NCBI GenBank assembly: GCA_031769625.1
Contig: JAUIMM010000126.1
Coordinates: 3,620,001 to 3,684,000, forward strand
Direction: 5' to 3'
Source of the DNA: Taudactylus pleione
Lineage: Eukaryota; Chordata; Amphibia; Anura; Myobatrachidae
DNA: 64,000 bases
Shown here: positions 1 to 9,927 of the stretch, one piece after another
Layout of the letters: every line of letters starts with the position of its first letter
Position numbering within the stretch: position 1 is the stretch's first letter
Notes under the pieces: generated by a model
Told to the model about the DNA's origin: nothing
Database searches by the model: none
The model's input: only the letters and a program-made list of their open reading frames with translations
Translations under genes and position numbers: made by a program

Positions 1-123
1 GGATCGCAAATGCAGCAGGGGATGTCATACCACCTCTTGCTGCATTTGCATTATTGAAAGGATCGCAATTACAAAGCTGCCTGCATACAGCTTTGCAATT
101 GCGATCCTTGCTGAATCAGGCCC
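1..123. mobile_element. Harbinger-like miniature element, right end only
   Basis: The segment ends in GAATCAGGCCC, the terminal sequence shared by several short elements of this window (for example 1428-1925). It contains an inverted pair built on GGATCGCAATT / AATTGCGATCC. The left half lies outside the window. A related left end occurs at about 50643, where GGATCGTAATTGCAAAGCTG follows the terminus. It is non-coding. Confidence 0.6.
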
Positions 124-629
124 TCTATCCCCCTCTCTTACCAATTGAATGGTGCTCTCCCACATGTCCGGTGGGCTCATCTTTGTTGCAGGGAGCATGG
201 CATGACATCAAGAAGTCAGTGCCGTGCTCCCAGCAGTCCTGGAGACTTTTCCTGGATAATGGTGGCGGGTGTACGGCATATCAGCTGCCAAGTTCTTAAC
301 GGTACGCCGTACTGGTCAGTACCACCATGCTGCTATGTGTTGCTCTCTAGTGCACTACAAATAAAATTAAATACATTTCTCCTAACGACAGGGGGGGGGC
401 ATGTGCCTTGGTGCCCCCCCTGAATCTGCCGATACACACATGTGCACACACTATGTATCATGCACTAAACTATTTCCTGCGTTCTTCCCAAATCTTCCTC
501 TCCAGCACCCAGCAGTCTCCATTTCCTCCTATCCCAGAAGTCAGTGTATGTGGGGTGTGTCTGTTCTCCAAGTGAGTGTGTGGTGAGTCTGTAAATGAAG
601 CACAATGGAACTTGCATGGAAAAAAAGCT
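124..629. other. Unassigned sequence, no gene seen
   Basis: Open frames here are short, overlap on both strands and match no family I know. A C-run and a G-run near 390-420 form a small inverted pair. I see no promoter or RNA gene. Confidence 0.5.
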
Positions 630-663
630 GAGGATGCCACATCACAGCATTTCACATACAGAT

Positions 664-1061
664 CATACTTGCCGACTATCTGGCTGCCCCTTCCAGGAGG
701 GAGCAGCGAGATCGGCATGACTGGGCGGCGTGGCCAGCAAACGGGGGCGGGGGCGGCCAGACGACGAGTGTTTGCAGGTGGGGCTGGAGGTGGAGCCACG
801 CAATCATGTAATTTTGGTCCCGACCCCGCTACACACTGCCGATATTACAGGCAGTGTGAAGCAGGGGGTGGGGCCAAATTGACACAATTTCACGTGAATC
901 ACGTCACCGCCGTCCCCCGCTGCGGGGGGTTTACATGTAAATGCTTAGGGATAGGAGGGATTGCCGGCAGCCAAGAGGCTTGCCTGACTTCCCAAGAGGT
1001 CAGGAGGGGCATCCGATTTTCGGGACGCTCCCGACCAAAATCGGGAGAGTAGGCAAGTATG
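664..1061. mobile_element. hAT-type miniature element with 8-bp target duplication
   Basis: The termini CATACTTGCC and GGCAAGTATG are inverted repeats, and ATACAGAT occurs directly before (656-663) and after (1062-1069). An 8-bp duplication is the hAT signature. The 398-bp element is GC-rich inside and non-coding. It belongs to the same family as 47622-47951, which has the related ends CATACCTTCA and GCAAGTATG. Confidence 0.85.
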
Positions 1062-1152
1062 ATACAGATTCAGACTCAGTCGCACACAGATAGAATATCA
1101 AATGAATAAGTGCAATATGCTGGTGCATCTTAGTCACACCACATTGAGACTA

Positions 1153-1356
1153 AGGGGTATATTTATATATTTAAGGGGTAAATTTTTATATATTTAAGTG
1201 TGGGTTTTTAGAAATGGAGATGTTTGCCGTAGCACCCAATCAGATTCTGGCTATTATCTTCTAGAAGGTGCTAGATAAATGTTAAGTAGAATCTGATTGG
1301 TTGCTTGGGGTAACATCTAAACATCTAAAAACATGCACTTTAGTAAATTTACCCCT
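1153..1356. mobile_element. Short miniature element flanked by TA
   Basis: The ends AGGGGTATATTTA and TAAATTTACCCCT are inverted repeats. The interior holds a second inverted pair around CCAATCAGATTCT / AGAATCTGATTGG. It is flanked by TA on both sides (1151-1152, 1357-1358), the middle of a palindromic target. A TA duplication suggests a Tc1/mariner-type relative, but TAA/TTA (Harbinger-type) is an alternative reading. Confidence 0.65.
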
Positions 1357-1427
1357 TAGTCTCAATGCCATGCGACTAAGATGCACCAGCAGACTCCACT
1401 AATTACTTTGATATGCAACATGACTGA

Positions 1428-1925
1428 GGGCCTGATTCATTACGCATGCAGGTGCACTGCAAAAACATGCTAATGATTGCAATCGCAATGTCATTGCAGC
1501 GTAACATAAGGACATCCTCTTCCCCTTACTAACATCCATAATACTTAGCAAAATAGCAAAACCGTCGGTAACATCGAGTACCATCGTAGCCTCACACATA
1601 GTTGCACAAGGTCTGACCTTACTCAGAAATTGCTAACCTCATCGCACACAGTGAGCCCAATCTGCGTATGGCATCGCAGCGGCTAATTTATGCACACCCC
1701 TGTTCAAATGCTCTGGCACATCTGTGTTTCTCCGACCACCCCCCGTCACCACTCCCAAACGCTCATTTCCTGTCAATAACTCCGTGATGGGTCTGCATGG
1801 TTACCGCAATAACAGTCCAATTGCAGTGAGACCTTCACGCACTGCGATGCATACGCATGCGCATAACGCAACAATCATCCGTCTGCGTGCGTAATCACAG
1901 TTGAGATCGGTAAAGAATCAGGCCC
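1428..1925. mobile_element. Harbinger-like miniature element, TSD TGA
   Basis: The termini GGGCCTGATTC and GAATCAGGCCC are perfect 11-base inverted repeats, flanked by TGA at 1425-1427 and 1926-1928. A 3-bp TNA duplication with GGG/CCC ends fits PIF/Harbinger. The interior of about 500 bp has no reading frame of note. Confidence 0.75.
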
Positions 1926-2705
1926 TGAGTCTGAATCTGTATATGAAGTGCTATGATGCAGCGTCCTGATGTATTTTTGGCTGAGAAAGACACAGAAAAG
2001 ATGCTTTGTGGAAGCAGAGTCGCTTAGGACCTGGCGCTATTTGCTGCGACTTGAGCAAAAGTGTATGAGGACTAGGGGTGTGCACCGGCCACTTTTCGTG
2101 TTTTGTGTTTTGGTTTTGGATCTGGATCTTTCTTCGTGTTTGGATCTGGATTGGTTTTGCCAAAACCACCCTTCCGTGTTTTGGGTTCTAGGTTTTGTGT
2201 TTTGGATCTGTATTTTTTTAAAAAAAAGCATAAAAACAGCTAAAATCACAGAATTTGTTGGTTTCTCTGCTCCTATGCTATTATTAACCTCAATAACCTT
2301 AATTTCCACTCATTTCCAGTCTATTCTGAACACCTCACACCTCACAATAGTGTTTTTATGTCCAAAAGGTTGCACCGAGGTAGCTGGATGACTATGCTAA
2401 GCGACACGAGTGGGCGGCACAAACACGTGACCCATCTAGGAGTGACACTGCAGTGGCAGACAGGATGGCAGTTAGAAAAACTAGGCCCCAAACTGTACAT
2501 AATGCAAAGAAAAAAAGAAATGCAAGATGGAATTGTCCTTGGGCCCTCCCACCCACCCTTATGTTGTATAAACAGGACATGCACACTTTAACAAATCAAT
2601 CATTTCAGCGCCAGGGTCTGCCACACAACTGTGGCTGAAATTATTGGTTCGTTTGGGCCCCCACAAAACAAGCTGGCAATTAATGTGTCCCTGCACAAAC
2701 TGGCT

Positions 2706-5510
2706 CTACGGAGGCAAGATGTCATCCTCATCCTCCTCATCCACCGATTCCTCACCCTCTTCAGTGTGTACATCCTCATCCTCACAAAGTATTAACTTGT
2801 CCCCACTTGAATCCACCACCACAGGTCCCTCTGTACCTTCTGGAGGCTGGTCTCCCTGGAAGAGCTGATAATTCATTTTGATGAACATCATCTTCTCCAC
2901 ATTCTGTGGAAGCAACCTCCTACGCCTTTCGCTGACAAGGTTCCCGGCTGCACTAAACACTCTTTCGGAGTACACACTGGAGGGGGGGCAACTCAGGTAA
3001 AATAGAGCCAGCTTGTACAGGGGCCTCCAAATTGCCTCTTTTTCCTGCCAGTACAGGTATGGACTGTCTGACATGCCTACTTGGATGCTGTCACCGATGT
3101 AATCCTCCACCATTCTGTCAATGGTGACAGTATCATATGCAGTGACAGTAGACATGTCAGAAATTGTTGCCAGGTCCTTCAGTCCGGACCAGATGTCCAA
3201 ACTTGGTCCTGCCTGCCCTGCATCACCGCCAGCGGGTTGCTTAGGATACCTAAGTTTTTTCCTGGCAGCCCCAGTTGCGGGAGAAAATGAAGAAGGAGCC
3301 GTTGACGTGTCGCGTTCCGCTTCAGCTGACAGTGTGTTCACCAGCAGGTCTTTGCACCTCTGCAGGCTTGTGTAGGCCGGAAAGAGAGACACCACATAGG
3401 CTTTAAACCTAGGATCAAGCACGGTGGCCAAAATGTAGTGGTCTGATTTCAACAGATTGACCACCCTGGAATCCTGGCAAAGCGAATGAAGGGCTTCATC
3501 CACAAGTCCCACATGCCGAGCGGAATCGCTCCGTCTTAGCTCCTCCTTCACTTTCTCCAGCTGCTTCTGCAAAAGACTGATGAGGGGAATGACCTGACTC
3601 AAGCTGGCTGTGTCTGAACTGACTTCACGTGTGGCAAGTTCGAAGGGCTGGAAAACCTTGCACAACACGGAAATCATTCTCCACTGCGCTTGAGTCAGGT
3701 GCATACCCCCTCCTTTGCCTATGTCATAGGTGGATGTATAGGCTTGTATGGCCTTTTGCTGCTCCTCCATCCTCTGAAGCATATAGAGGGTTGAGTTCCA
3801 CCGCGTCACAACCTCTTGCTTCAGGTGATGGCGGGGCAGGTTCAAGAGTGTTTGCTGGCGCTCCAGTCTTCGGCACGCAGTCGCTGAATGGCGAAAGTGG
3901 CCAGAAATTTTTCGGGCCACCCAAAGCGTCTCCTGCACGCCCCTGTCGCTTTTCAGAAAATTCTGCACCACCAAGTTTATTGTGTGAGCAAAACATGGGA
4001 CGTGCTGGAATTTGCCCAGATGTAATGCCCGCACAATATTGGTGGCGTTGTCAGATATCACAAATCCCCAGGAGAGTCTAAGTGGGGTAAGCCACTGGGC
4101 GATGATTTCCCTCAGTTTCTCTAAGAGGTTGTCGGCGGTGTGCCTCTTACTGAAACCGGTGATACACAGCGTAGCCTGCCTTGTAACGAGCTGGCGTTTC
4201 TGAGATGCTGCTACTGGTGACGCTGCTGCTGTTGCTGCGTAAGGTGATACATCTACCCAGTGGGCTGTCACAGTCATATAGTCCTTAGTCTGCCCTGTTC
4301 CACTTGTCCACATGTCCGTGGTTAAGTGGACATTGTGTACAACGGCATTTTTCAGGACACTGAGGATACTTTTTATGACGTTTCTGTACAGTCTCGGTAT
4401 CGCCTGCCTAGTGAAGTGGAATCTAGACGGGATTTGGAACCGGGGACACACTACCTCCATCAATTGTCTAAATCCCACTGCACTAATGGCGGATACCGGA
4501 CGCACGTCTAACACCAACATAGCAGTCAAGGCCTCAGTTATACGTTTTGCTTCAGGATGACTGCGGTCGTACTTCATCCTCCTCGCTAAGGACTGTTGGA
4601 GGGTCAATTGTTTAGTAAAAGTAGTGGTGTTCCTACTTCCTCTCTGGGATGATGAACGACTCCCAGCAGCAGCAACAGCAGCAGCGGCAGCAGTAGGCGT
4701 AGCAATGCAGGATCCTCCAGAGGAATCCCGGATAGGAGAGTCAGTCATGCCAGTGACATAGCCTGCAGGACTACTTCCGATCCTGACTAAGGAGGAAATT
4801 GACGAGGAGGGAGTTGACGGTGTGGTTTGCAGGCGCTTGGATACAACAGGACAACGGGATTTAGGTGTCCCTGGACTGCTTACGGTCTGAGCCAAAGTTT
4901 CTGAACTTGACAGTAACTTTTTATGAACGCGCTGCAGGTGCCGTATAAGGGAGAATGTTCCTAGGTGGTTGACGTCCCTACCCCTACTTATTTCACCTTT
5001 ACATATGGTACATATGGCAAGACAGTTGTTGTCCGGATTTGGATAGAAATATTGCCAGACCAAAGAGGTGGAATGTTTGGTCTTCTGCCCAGGCATGACC
5101 GTGATGGGCTTTTTCATCCCACGGACAACAACTGTCTCCCCCGGAGCCTGATTTAAACAAACCACATCACCATCAGAATCCTCCTCGCCAACTTCCTCCT
5201 CAGCGCCAGCTACACCAGTATCCTCATCCTGTTGTACTTCAACAGTGACATCTTCAATTTGCATATCAGCAAGTGGACTGTGGGTGCTCCTTTCAGCACT
5301 TGCAGGGGGCGTGCAAATGGTGGAAAGAGCCACCTCTTCCCGTCCAGTGCTGGGAAGGTCAGGCATCGCAACCACCACCACACTTGGACTCTCCTTGGGG
5401 ATTTGTGATATCTTCTTAGAAAGCACAGTTCTTTGCTGTGCTTTTGCCAGCTTAACTCTTGATTTTTTTAGTGGGAGGAGGGCTTCCATCGTCATGTGAA
5501 GCTGAACCAC
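2706..5510 (-). CDS. hAT-family transposase, BED zinc finger type
   Basis: This 934-residue protein would cut and paste the surrounding element in the nucleus. An acidic, serine-rich N-terminal region is followed by a BED zinc finger at about 148-196 (C167, C170, H191, H196). The RNase H-like core follows. The first catalytic aspartate is probably D399 in LTTDMW, and the second D487 in ISDNATN. Next come the conserved CxxH (C506, H509), a WNST motif at about 571, and LDPRFK near 698. The C-terminal hAT dimerisation block contains SSVYSERVFSAAG, whose E849 is the likely catalytic glutamate, then NVEKMMFIKMN. The acidic tail ends at a TAG at 2706-2708. Length is normal to long for an animal hAT. 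The start at 5510 is uncertain, because a leader frame overlaps the 5' end one base out of phase. No internal stop or frameshift interrupts the domains, so it is plausibly functional. Confidence 0.9.
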   Translation of the reverse strand: MVQLHMTMEALLPLKKSRVKLAKAQQRTVLSKKISQIPKESPSVVVVAMPDLPSTGREEVALSTICTPPASAERSTHSPLADMQIEDVTVEVQQDEDTGVAGAEEEVGEEDSDGDVVCLNQAPGETVVVRGMKKPITVMPGQKTKHSTSLVWQYFYPNPDNNCLAICTICKGEISRGRDVNHLGTFSLIRHLQRVHKKLLSSSETLAQTVSSPGTPKSRCPVVSKRLQTTPSTPSSSISSLVRIGSSPAGYVTGMTDSPIRDSSGGSCIATPTAAAAAVAAAGSRSSSQRGSRNTTTFTKQLTLQQSLARRMKYDRSHPEAKRITEALTAMLVLDVRPVSAISAVGFRQLMEVVCPRFQIPSRFHFTRQAIPRLYRNVIKSILSVLKNAVVHNVHLTTDMWTSGTGQTKDYMTVTAHWVDVSPYAATAAASPVAASQKRQLVTRQATLCITGFSKRHTADNLLEKLREIIAQWLTPLRLSWGFVISDNATNIVRALHLGKFQHVPCFAHTINLVVQNFLKSDRGVQETLWVARKISGHFRHSATACRRLERQQTLLNLPRHHLKQEVVTRWNSTLYMLQRMEEQQKAIQAYTSTYDIGKGGGMHLTQAQWRMISVLCKVFQPFELATREVSSDTASLSQVIPLISLLQKQLEKVKEELRRSDSARHVGLVDEALHSLCQDSRVVNLLKSDHYILATVLDPRFKAYVVSLFPAYTSLQRCKDLLVNTLSAEAERDTSTAPSSFSPATGAARKKLRYPKQPAGGDAGQAGPSLDIWSGLKDLATISDMSTVTAYDTVTIDRMVEDYIGDSIQVGMSDSPYLYWQEKEAIWRPLYKLALFYLSCPPSSVYSERVFSAAGNLVSERRRRLLPQNVEKMMFIKMNYQLFQGDQPPEGTEGPVVVDSSGDKLILCEDEDVHTEEGEESVDEEDEDDILPP

Positions 5511-5817
5511 TAGTCATGAACATACTAGGGATCGACCTTAGCCGTTCCTTGCCACTCCGTGTCGTAAATGGCATATTGGCAAGTTTACGTTTCTCTTCAG
5601 CTGATTTAAATGTCTTTTTCAAGGTCATTTTCCTGAACTTTGCCATTTGGGATTGTATGTGCCCTCTACTATGACATTGGGAATCGGCCTTGGCAGACGA
5701 CGTTGATGGCATGTTATCGTCTATGTCATGACTAGTGGCAGCAGCTTCAGCACTAGGAGGAAGTGGTTCTTGATCTTTCTCTATTTTATTTTTATCGGAG
5801 AAAGTTTGGTCCTCCAT
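5452..5817 (-). CDS. Leader ORF of the hAT transposase, +1 out of frame
   Basis: A 121-codon frame rich in K, S and P starts at the first ATG downstream of the 160-bp repeats and ends just inside the transposase frame. It is basic around KMTLKKTFKSAEEKRK and has no recognised domain. At a run of seven A (minus strand, about 5464-5470) its reading PPPTKK corresponds to LPLKK in the transposase frame, so the two frames join if one base is skipped there. The likeliest history is that leader and transposase were one protein of about 1040 residues and a single-base indel in the A-run split them. A programmed +1 shift or a separate upstream ORF is also possible. Confidence 0.55.
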   Translation of the reverse strand: MEDQTFSDKNKIEKDQEPLPPSAEAAATSHDIDDNMPSTSSAKADSQCHSRGHIQSQMAKFRKMTLKKTFKSAEEKRKLANMPFTTRSGKERLRSIPSMFMTSGSASHDDGSPPPTKKIKS

Positions 5818-5852
5818 TTATGTTATATCGATTTGATATATACGTGCGGCTA

Positions 5853-6660
5853 AACACAGAAAATAATTTTTTTTTTGGTTTGGACTGGAGTGTACTTTCG
5901 GGGGTTACAGCACCCTTAACGGTCAAGCCAGCTGGCCCTTTACTTATGACACAGGCGCACGCTTGGCACTACTTTGTTGATGCACGTGCGGCTACTGCGC
6001 ACACAATTCACAAACACAGAAAATAATTTTTTTTTTGGTTTGGACTGGAGTGTACTTTGGGGGTTACAGCACCCTTTAACGGTCAAGCCAGCCGGCCCTT
6101 TACTTATGACACAGGCGCACGCTTGGCACTACTTTGTTGATGCACGTGCGGCTACTGCGCACACAATTCACAAACACAGAAAATAATTTTTTTTTTGGTT
6201 TGGACTGGAGTGTACTTTCGGGGGTTACAGCACCCTTAACGGTCAAGCCAGCCGGCCCTTTACTTATGACACAGGCGCACGCTTGGCACTACTTTGTTGA
6301 TGCATGTGAGGCTACTGCGCACACAATTCACAAACACAGAAAATAATTTTTTTTTTGGTTTGGACTGGAGTTTACTTTCGGGGGTTACAGCACCCTTAAC
6401 GGTCAAGCCAGCCGGCCCTTTACTTATGACACAGGCGCACGCTTGGCACTACTTTGTTGATGCACGTGCGGTTACTGCGCACACAATTCACAAACACAGA
6501 AAATATTTTTTTTTTGGTTTGGATTGGAATGTACTTTCGGGGGTTACAGCACCCTTTAACGGTCAAGCCAGCCGGCCCTTTACTTATGACACAGGCGCAC
6601 GCTTGGCACTACTTTGTTGATGCACGTGCGGCTACTGCGCACACAATTCACAAACACAGA
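5853..6660. repeat. Five 160-bp tandem repeats in the hAT 5' region
   Basis: The phrase AAACACAGAAAATA recurs at about 5852, 6012, 6172, 6332, 6492 and 6652, exactly 160 bases apart. Units are nearly identical, differing by a few substitutions and one-base indels. Four of the five carry the palindromic E-box CACGTG (5983, 6143, 6463, 6623), and one has CATGTG (6303). The repeats lie between the transposase leader and its promoter, so they are 5'-UTR, intron or subterminal binding sites. Plus-strand open frames through them are not coding, because 160 is not a multiple of three. Confidence 0.92.
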
Positions 6661-7010
6661 AAATATATTATTTTTTTAGCACTTGGGGGAGCACCCCTGA
6701 TGGACAGAGCACCCCCTGGACAACACTACAGCACCCCTTTAGGACTGGGACACTGCACAGGACTTTGGAGTGGACACAGCCCCTATGGAGAACTGACTGC
6801 ACAACACAGTCCAGCCAGCCCCTATGGACTTTGAAGTAGTGGACACAGCCCCTATTAACAACAGCAGCACAGCACAACACAGCCAGCCCCTATGGACTTT
6901 GAAGTAGTGGACAACAGCAGCACTACACTACACTACACTACACAGCCCTAACTCCCACCCTCCCTCTTCACTGTCCACAGCCGAGTGAGAAAATGGCGCC
7001 GACGCGGGTA
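6661..7010. repeat. hAT 5' non-coding region with a short duplicated segment
   Basis: The phrase CCAGCCCCTATGGACTTTG occurs twice about 70 bases apart (about 6813 and 6883), each followed by AAGTAGTGGACA. A short (ACACT)n stretch lies near 6920-6940. From about 6965 the sequence becomes CpG-rich (GGCGCCGACGCGGG), as expected close to a promoter. Confidence 0.7.
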
Positions 7011-7020
7011 CCTTATATAG
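7011..7020 (-). promoter_or_regulatory. TATA box of the hAT transposase gene
   Basis: The minus strand reads CTATATAAGG, a good TATA box, about 160 bases inside the 7179 terminus and upstream of the leader frame and transposase. A CpG-rich stretch containing GGCGCC lies just downstream in the direction of transcription. The distance to the first ATG (about 1.2 kb, through the 160-bp repeats) suggests a long leader or an unspotted intron. Confidence 0.55.
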
Positions 7021-7070
7021 GATCCAAAACCCGCGAGACTCGGAAGGCGGGATGATGACGTTTTGCCTCG

Positions 7071-7179
7071 ATTTCAGATCCGAGTCAGGCTGGAAAAATC
7101 GAGCCTGATTCGGATCGGACTCGGATCGGGGGGGTTCGGGGGGGTTCAGATTTCAGAAATCCGAACCCGCTCACCCCTA
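7071..7179. repeat. hAT subterminal palindromes, right end
   Basis: The last 110 bases repeat GATCCGAGTC / GATTCGGATCGGACTCGG words and the inverted pair TTCAGATTTC / GAAATCCGAA. Such subterminal motifs are typical transposase-binding sites in hAT elements; the role here is inferred. Confidence 0.5.
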
Positions 7180-7187
7180 ATGAGGAC

Positions 7188-8180
7188 ACATCTGTATGGT
7201 TGATGATATTTGTTTTTGTTTCTTTTTCTAAGAGATGGCATTATTGGATTATTTGTGCCATTGTTGAACAGTATTTATGACAATTATATTGCCATGCAAT
7301 CTTACATTATCTATAAATTAAAAATTTAAAAATAAATAATATAATATAAAAGGGGTGAATTATCAACAAGGAATACCCCTATCCTTTCAGGTTTTCCTAT
7401 AAGGATCAATATTATGTTCTACCAACAGAACAACATTTTAGCTCAATCTTTACGCAAAACAAGAGCACGTCATTTGTGACCACAAATTTCTGTATTAGTG
7501 AATTGCCTTTACTGATAGTCATTAACATGACATCACAAAAGAGAACACAATTACTTTAAAGTCGGTGGGTCCCTTCTGCATTTGCAAATTACACCCACTG
7601 TTTTTGTCTGTGGTTTTACAAGAAAATAATACCTTTGCATGTTTTTTTTTTTTATTAGCTGAAAATATTTGAGAACATTTCAAATTACGCTAGAAATGAT
7701 TGTAGGTGATATATTTTAGGTAATATGAGACATATAGTACAAACTATTGTATGCTATGGTTGATAATATAGATCAAAATATCTATATATATTTATATATA
7801 CACAATACATAAGTATTTGGATTCTTTCCATACAGACACCATTGTGTATCTTGGCTTAAAATAAGTACTCGATTTACTTTGTCCTGAGGAAACAACTGAA
7901 GAGATTTTGTTGTCAAATGAAACACACACATTACATTATACTAAACAAATAGACTTGCCACACTTTAGCTATGCATGAATAAGTCTGAGAACTGTGTAAA
8001 CAGGCAGCCACTCTGAATGCAACATGTAGAGATATAACTGTACTCATTAAGATTGTGGTAGATTTCATGTCAACAATACGCAAAGTGGATTCTCATCTTT
8101 CCTTCCTGGTTTATTATGTTTCGGCAAGCATTTCTGGGATCACAATGGCTAGACATTGAATCTCATGCGAATCAGAATTA
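7188..8180. other. AT-rich unassigned DNA
   Basis: No long frame, no clear repeat structure beyond short A/T runs and TATATA-type stretches near 7780-7800. It seems to be the original host DNA flanking the hAT insertion. Confidence 0.4.
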
Positions 8181-8184
8181 TTAA

Positions 8185-9281
8185 GGGGGTGATTCAATTA
8201 GGTGCCTAAAACATGAGACAAATGAAGCCCTTTTTCTTGGCACGATGCTCATCATGAGTCTACTAATTCAATTGGTACATTACATGCACTATAACATTGT
8301 GTCATGTACTAAGCCGCTTAGGTATGAGGGCTTCCCTTGTGCCTACTTCCTGGTAGCATCTTATATAGCATTCTATATAACCACCTCTGAACCTCATTGA
8401 ATAAAGACACAACACACCACAGCTGGCGGAAGAAGATCCAATTTATTTATCACTTCCATAAAGTTGGTGGCCCAGGAAAAGCAATTGCAAACATACTATT
8501 CAATTTGATAATTGGGGTGGGTACTCCTACCCACCCCATCCACAGGTCGGCCCATTCGCGTCCACCCAATTCAAATGGACTGGGTTCTCCAATTCTACTG
8601 ATCGTGAAACCAAGACCTCAGTCACTCCTCCCTACTAGCGGGGTGAGGGTCCAAGTTTGGGCCTAGTGCCCCTGCAATGGTCAGCTTGGGAGGAGCCTTC
8701 ATGTTCCATCATCTAACAAAAAGGGGCTGTGACACTGCTAGCAGCATTGCTGCCCACATCGGCACAGGTGTCATACACTGACATAGGTGTGTTCTGCCAG
8801 TCATGAGGCAATCCATTCCAGGAAGTGTGCCCAATCACTGCATTGCCCCAGAGGACAAATCATCCTCCCATCACATTATTTACAATGTACCTTGATTATC
8901 TTAAGTTTGCAATTGCGTTTCCCCGGACACCCAACAGCTAAAGAGAAACATTTTAGGTTTTAGTAGGGAGGGAGGGTGGGAAATATTCCTTAGAAAGAGA
9001 AAGCACATTCCTGCACATTGCCTTTTGTTGACTCTGATTTGTCACCTCCCATTTCTCCTCCTCCTGGACTGGACCTTTTCTCTCTTGGGAATAACTTTAG
9101 CCTTGTACTGTCTGAGGCATGCCCAAGCCCCTTCTGCTCCTGAAGCCAAACACATCTTCCCTGCAACAAAGGCTATTCATCAAACTAGCCCCAATTTATA
9201 GCCCAATTACCCAATCACTTATCTACATCGTGTCCAGATTGCAGACGTTGCTTCCGTACTCACATCTAACTGAATTGCCCC
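8185..9281. mobile_element. TTAA-flanked non-autonomous element, about 1.1 kb
   Basis: The ends GGGGGTGATTCAATTAG and the reverse complement of CTAACTGAATTGCCCC are imperfect inverted repeats. TTAA flanks both sides (8181-8184 and 9282-9285). A TTAA target suggests piggyBac-type, though Harbinger (TTA/TAA) cannot be excluded. I recognise nothing in the interior; a plus-strand frame at 8397-8666 matches no family. Confidence 0.65.
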
Positions 9282-9285
9282 TTAA

Positions 9286-9924
9286 GTGTTAAGATTCTCA
9301 TACCTGAAAACACATTTTTAAAACACAAGCTCTGTTGGTGGTTCAGATGATACTGAAACTTGTAAATGTGACTTCATCATTGCTCATAACGACGGATCTG
9401 TTTCAACATGTGGTCAGCCTCCTTTGGTGAAACACAAATCATATGACATGTATGAACTGTATGGCAGTTCCAAAACATACAAATACTGTAAACATGTTAA
9501 TTGTACATCTAGCAAAGATGTGCTTGCTGTTGGCAATGAGATTGATGATGATGTACATACGGATCGTTCTGGGCCTGAAGTTGACAATAGTGAAATGTAA
9601 ACTGTACGTTCTCAGTCACTGTCACTTAATGTTTCTAACAATTAAACAAAAAAATTCCAAACCAGACAAAGTTACTGCTCACAAAATGATGTTTTTTCCG
9701 TTTGTTTCAGGAATTGATGGCTTATGCAGAAAACAGAATGCAAGCTGATTATTATTACATTTTCAAACAAAGGTAAACTGGTTTATAATATATGCAACTC
9801 CCCTAAACTCTAACTTTTAATCACCATCTCTAGACAACTGTGCTGTTCTTGTACTGTAGGTCTTGTTTTTGTTATGAACGTAATGTTTTCATTATTTTAC
9901 CTTATACTTCTATGTGCAATATAC
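9286..9924. other. Unassigned sequence
   Basis: One 101-codon plus-strand frame (9443-9748) has no recognisable domain or splice context. I regard it as chance. Confidence 0.4.
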
Positions 9925-9927
9925 TGA

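Larger units (their letters stand above)
630..1975. mobile_element. Foldback element carrying three later insertions
   Basis: The left arm (630-663 continued at 1062-1152) and the right arm (1357-1427 continued at 1926-1975) are reverse complements of each other, with about 84% identity over the outer 44 bases that I aligned by eye. The arms would meet with no spacer at a central GAGACTAGTCTC. Three insertions interrupt it: 664-1061 in the left arm, 1153-1356 exactly at the central TA, and 1428-1925 in the right arm. Removing the three segments and one copy of each target duplication restores a continuous palindrome of about 240 bp. No coding capacity. Confidence 0.75.
2073..7179 (-). mobile_element. 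Full-length hAT transposon
   Basis: The element begins TAGGGGTG (2073) and ends CACCCCTA (7179), and the octamer ATGAGGAC flanks it on both sides (2065-2072 and 7180-7187) without a mismatch. Eight-base duplications and short terminal inverted repeats are diagnostic of hAT. The 5107-bp unit holds one long minus-strand transposase gene, an upstream leader frame, a block of 160-bp tandem repeats and a TATA-type promoter near the 7179 end. The 2073 side is the 3' non-coding end, rich in repeats of TTTTGGATCTG. The perfect duplication and long open frame point to a fairly recent insertion. A damaged relative sits at 17553-19136. Confidence 0.93.

Noticed and set aside
576..1052. 158-codon plus-strand frame
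   Set aside because: It crosses the boundary of a hAT-type miniature element with a clear target duplication. The composition is GC-rich and no domain is visible.
5763..6834. Repeated plus-strand 70-108 codon frames through the 160-bp repeats
   Set aside because: The repeat period is not divisible by three, so each copy reads in another frame, and the region is the 5' non-coding part of a gene on the other strand.
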